Source of the DNA: Trachythela sp. YZ-2020
Lineage: Eukaryota > Cnidaria > Anthozoa > Malacalcyonacea > Clavulariidae
Length of the DNA stretch: 64,000 nt
NCBI GenBank assembly: GCA_016169945.1
Contig: JADLSH010000114.1
Location: 1,090,001 to 1,154,000 of the forward strand
Direction: 5' to 3'
Shown piece after piece: positions 63,409 to 64,000 of this stretch. The notes below the pieces were generated by a model. That model was not told the origin of the DNA and searched no databases. It saw only the letters and a list, made by a program, of their open reading frames with translations. A program made the position numbers and the translations under genes. Positions within the stretch are counted from its first letter, which is position 1. Each line of letters opens with the position of its first letter.

Positions 63409-63612
63409 AAATTGAGCAATTAGCTCCTGCCTTCTAAAATATCTTTCAAAAAAACATGCTTTTTAAGCGAGCTATAGCCATAGAGTAAGGTTTCCCTTAT
63501 ATACTTCTCGAATTTCTATGCACTCGTATTGTCACGTGACATAGAACAATAACATAATTTGGCCACACCCCCAGCTTCCAAACCCTGTCTCTATGAACTA
63601 TGGCTTGACTGA

Positions 63613-64000
63613 GTTACTCTGGTTTCGTGTATTTTATGAAGGAAATTTGTAGTTTTCAAGGCCAACGACATATACCTTGAAAGCTTTGGATGCAGAATGG
63701 ACCGTTTGGGATGAATTATATTAAGATATCGCTCGCCGAAGCTTGACATGAAAATGTCACTTGCTCAGCTCGAGTCATTTACTGCAGACAAGTACTTTAA
63801 ATGTACTTGGTTTAATACATTTAGTCATTAGATATTTTGAGGAATATTCGGAACATTACTTAGAGGATAAAAGCAGTATTTAAAAGTTAAGTCCGGATCG
63901 TGTCTCGGTAGTGTAATTCTTCTAAAACATAACGTTCTAAAACATAACATTACCTATTGGAGTTACCGGTTAAGTTTTGCTTTGCTAGCTCCTGTGAGGC
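63613..64000. other. right edge, non-coding
   Basis: Contains the direct copy (63687-63775) of the left flank of the decayed element; the remainder shows nothing supportable. Confidence 0.4.

Larger units (their letters stand above)
60042..63612. mobile_element. decayed TIR DNA transposon of unknown superfamily (3.57 kb)
   Basis: The ends are inverted complements: CATAGTTCATAGAGACAGGG begins at 60052 and its complement ends at 63602; a second shared block (CACGTGACAATACGAGTGCA) lies inside each end (60135-60160, 63511-63542). Between them are a three-exon gene on + and an exon on - pointing at it. The outer few bases (TCAGT) also match inverted. TSD uncertain. Confidence 0.6.

Overview
This window reads as nuclear DNA of an invertebrate animal, most likely a marine one such as a cnidarian. 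It is AT-rich, has GT-AG introns, and is dense in TIR transposons, hairpin MITEs and non-LTR retrotransposons with microsatellite tails. No bacterial operon, rRNA or functional tRNA gene was seen, and almost every long reading frame belongs to a mobile element. The cnidarian assignment is inference.

Layout. 1-138: N-terminus of a RecQ-like helicase running off the left edge. 0.8-3.4 kb: 1.2-1.4 kb tandem duplication carrying a possible short first exon. 3.5-7.0 kb: RT scrap, tRNA-derived SINE cores (one inside a fold-back), and a MITE with a nested hAT-like MITE. 7.86-17.84 kb: a 10 kb head-to-head inverted dimer of a TIR transposon encoding a large uncharacterised protein with a PIN/XPG-like C-terminus, inserted into one unit of a diverged tandem repeat whose halves lie on either side. 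18-23 kb: repeats. 23.3-26.15 kb: CR1/L2-like non-LTR element on +. 27.3-27.8 kb: two palindromic MITEs. 29.5-32.9 kb: CR1-like element on -, ending in a (GATA)n tail.

33.79-36.49 kb: a 2,705 bp element with 252 bp near-identical TIRs, AG/CT termini and a perfect 6 bp target-site duplication, all Polinton/Maverick hallmarks. It carries only an FtsK/HerA-type packaging ATPase with an N-terminal zinc finger and a divergent small acidic ORF broken by one amber codon. Each TIR places a poly(A) signal downstream of one gene. It lacks polymerase B, integrase, protease and capsid genes, so it is best read as a minimal, trans-mobilised Polinton satellite. 36.96-38.41 kb: an intact two-exon Crypton-type tyrosine recombinase.

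42.7-48.3 kb: remnants of RLE-class non-LTR elements and a 119 bp tandem repeat rich in TTACTCAAA motifs. 48.47-59.76 kb: a minus-strand CR1/L2 element (ORF1 with an SGNH-esterase-like part, EN, RT, TAA tail) split by a BEL/Pao LTR retrotransposon at 50.82-57.70 kb (302 bp LTRs differing at 2 sites, TSD AATAG). 60.04-63.61 kb: a decayed TIR element with a three-exon zinc-finger gene on + and a convergent first exon on -.

The genes do not form a host pathway. The window is a nest of elements whose insertion order can partly be read: BEL after CR1/L2, hAT MITE after its outer MITE, inverted dimer after the tandem duplication. The ATPase and the tyrosine recombinase are the longest intact genes. 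Several other frames are broken by 1 bp indels, some in homopolymers, so part of the apparent decay may be consensus error.
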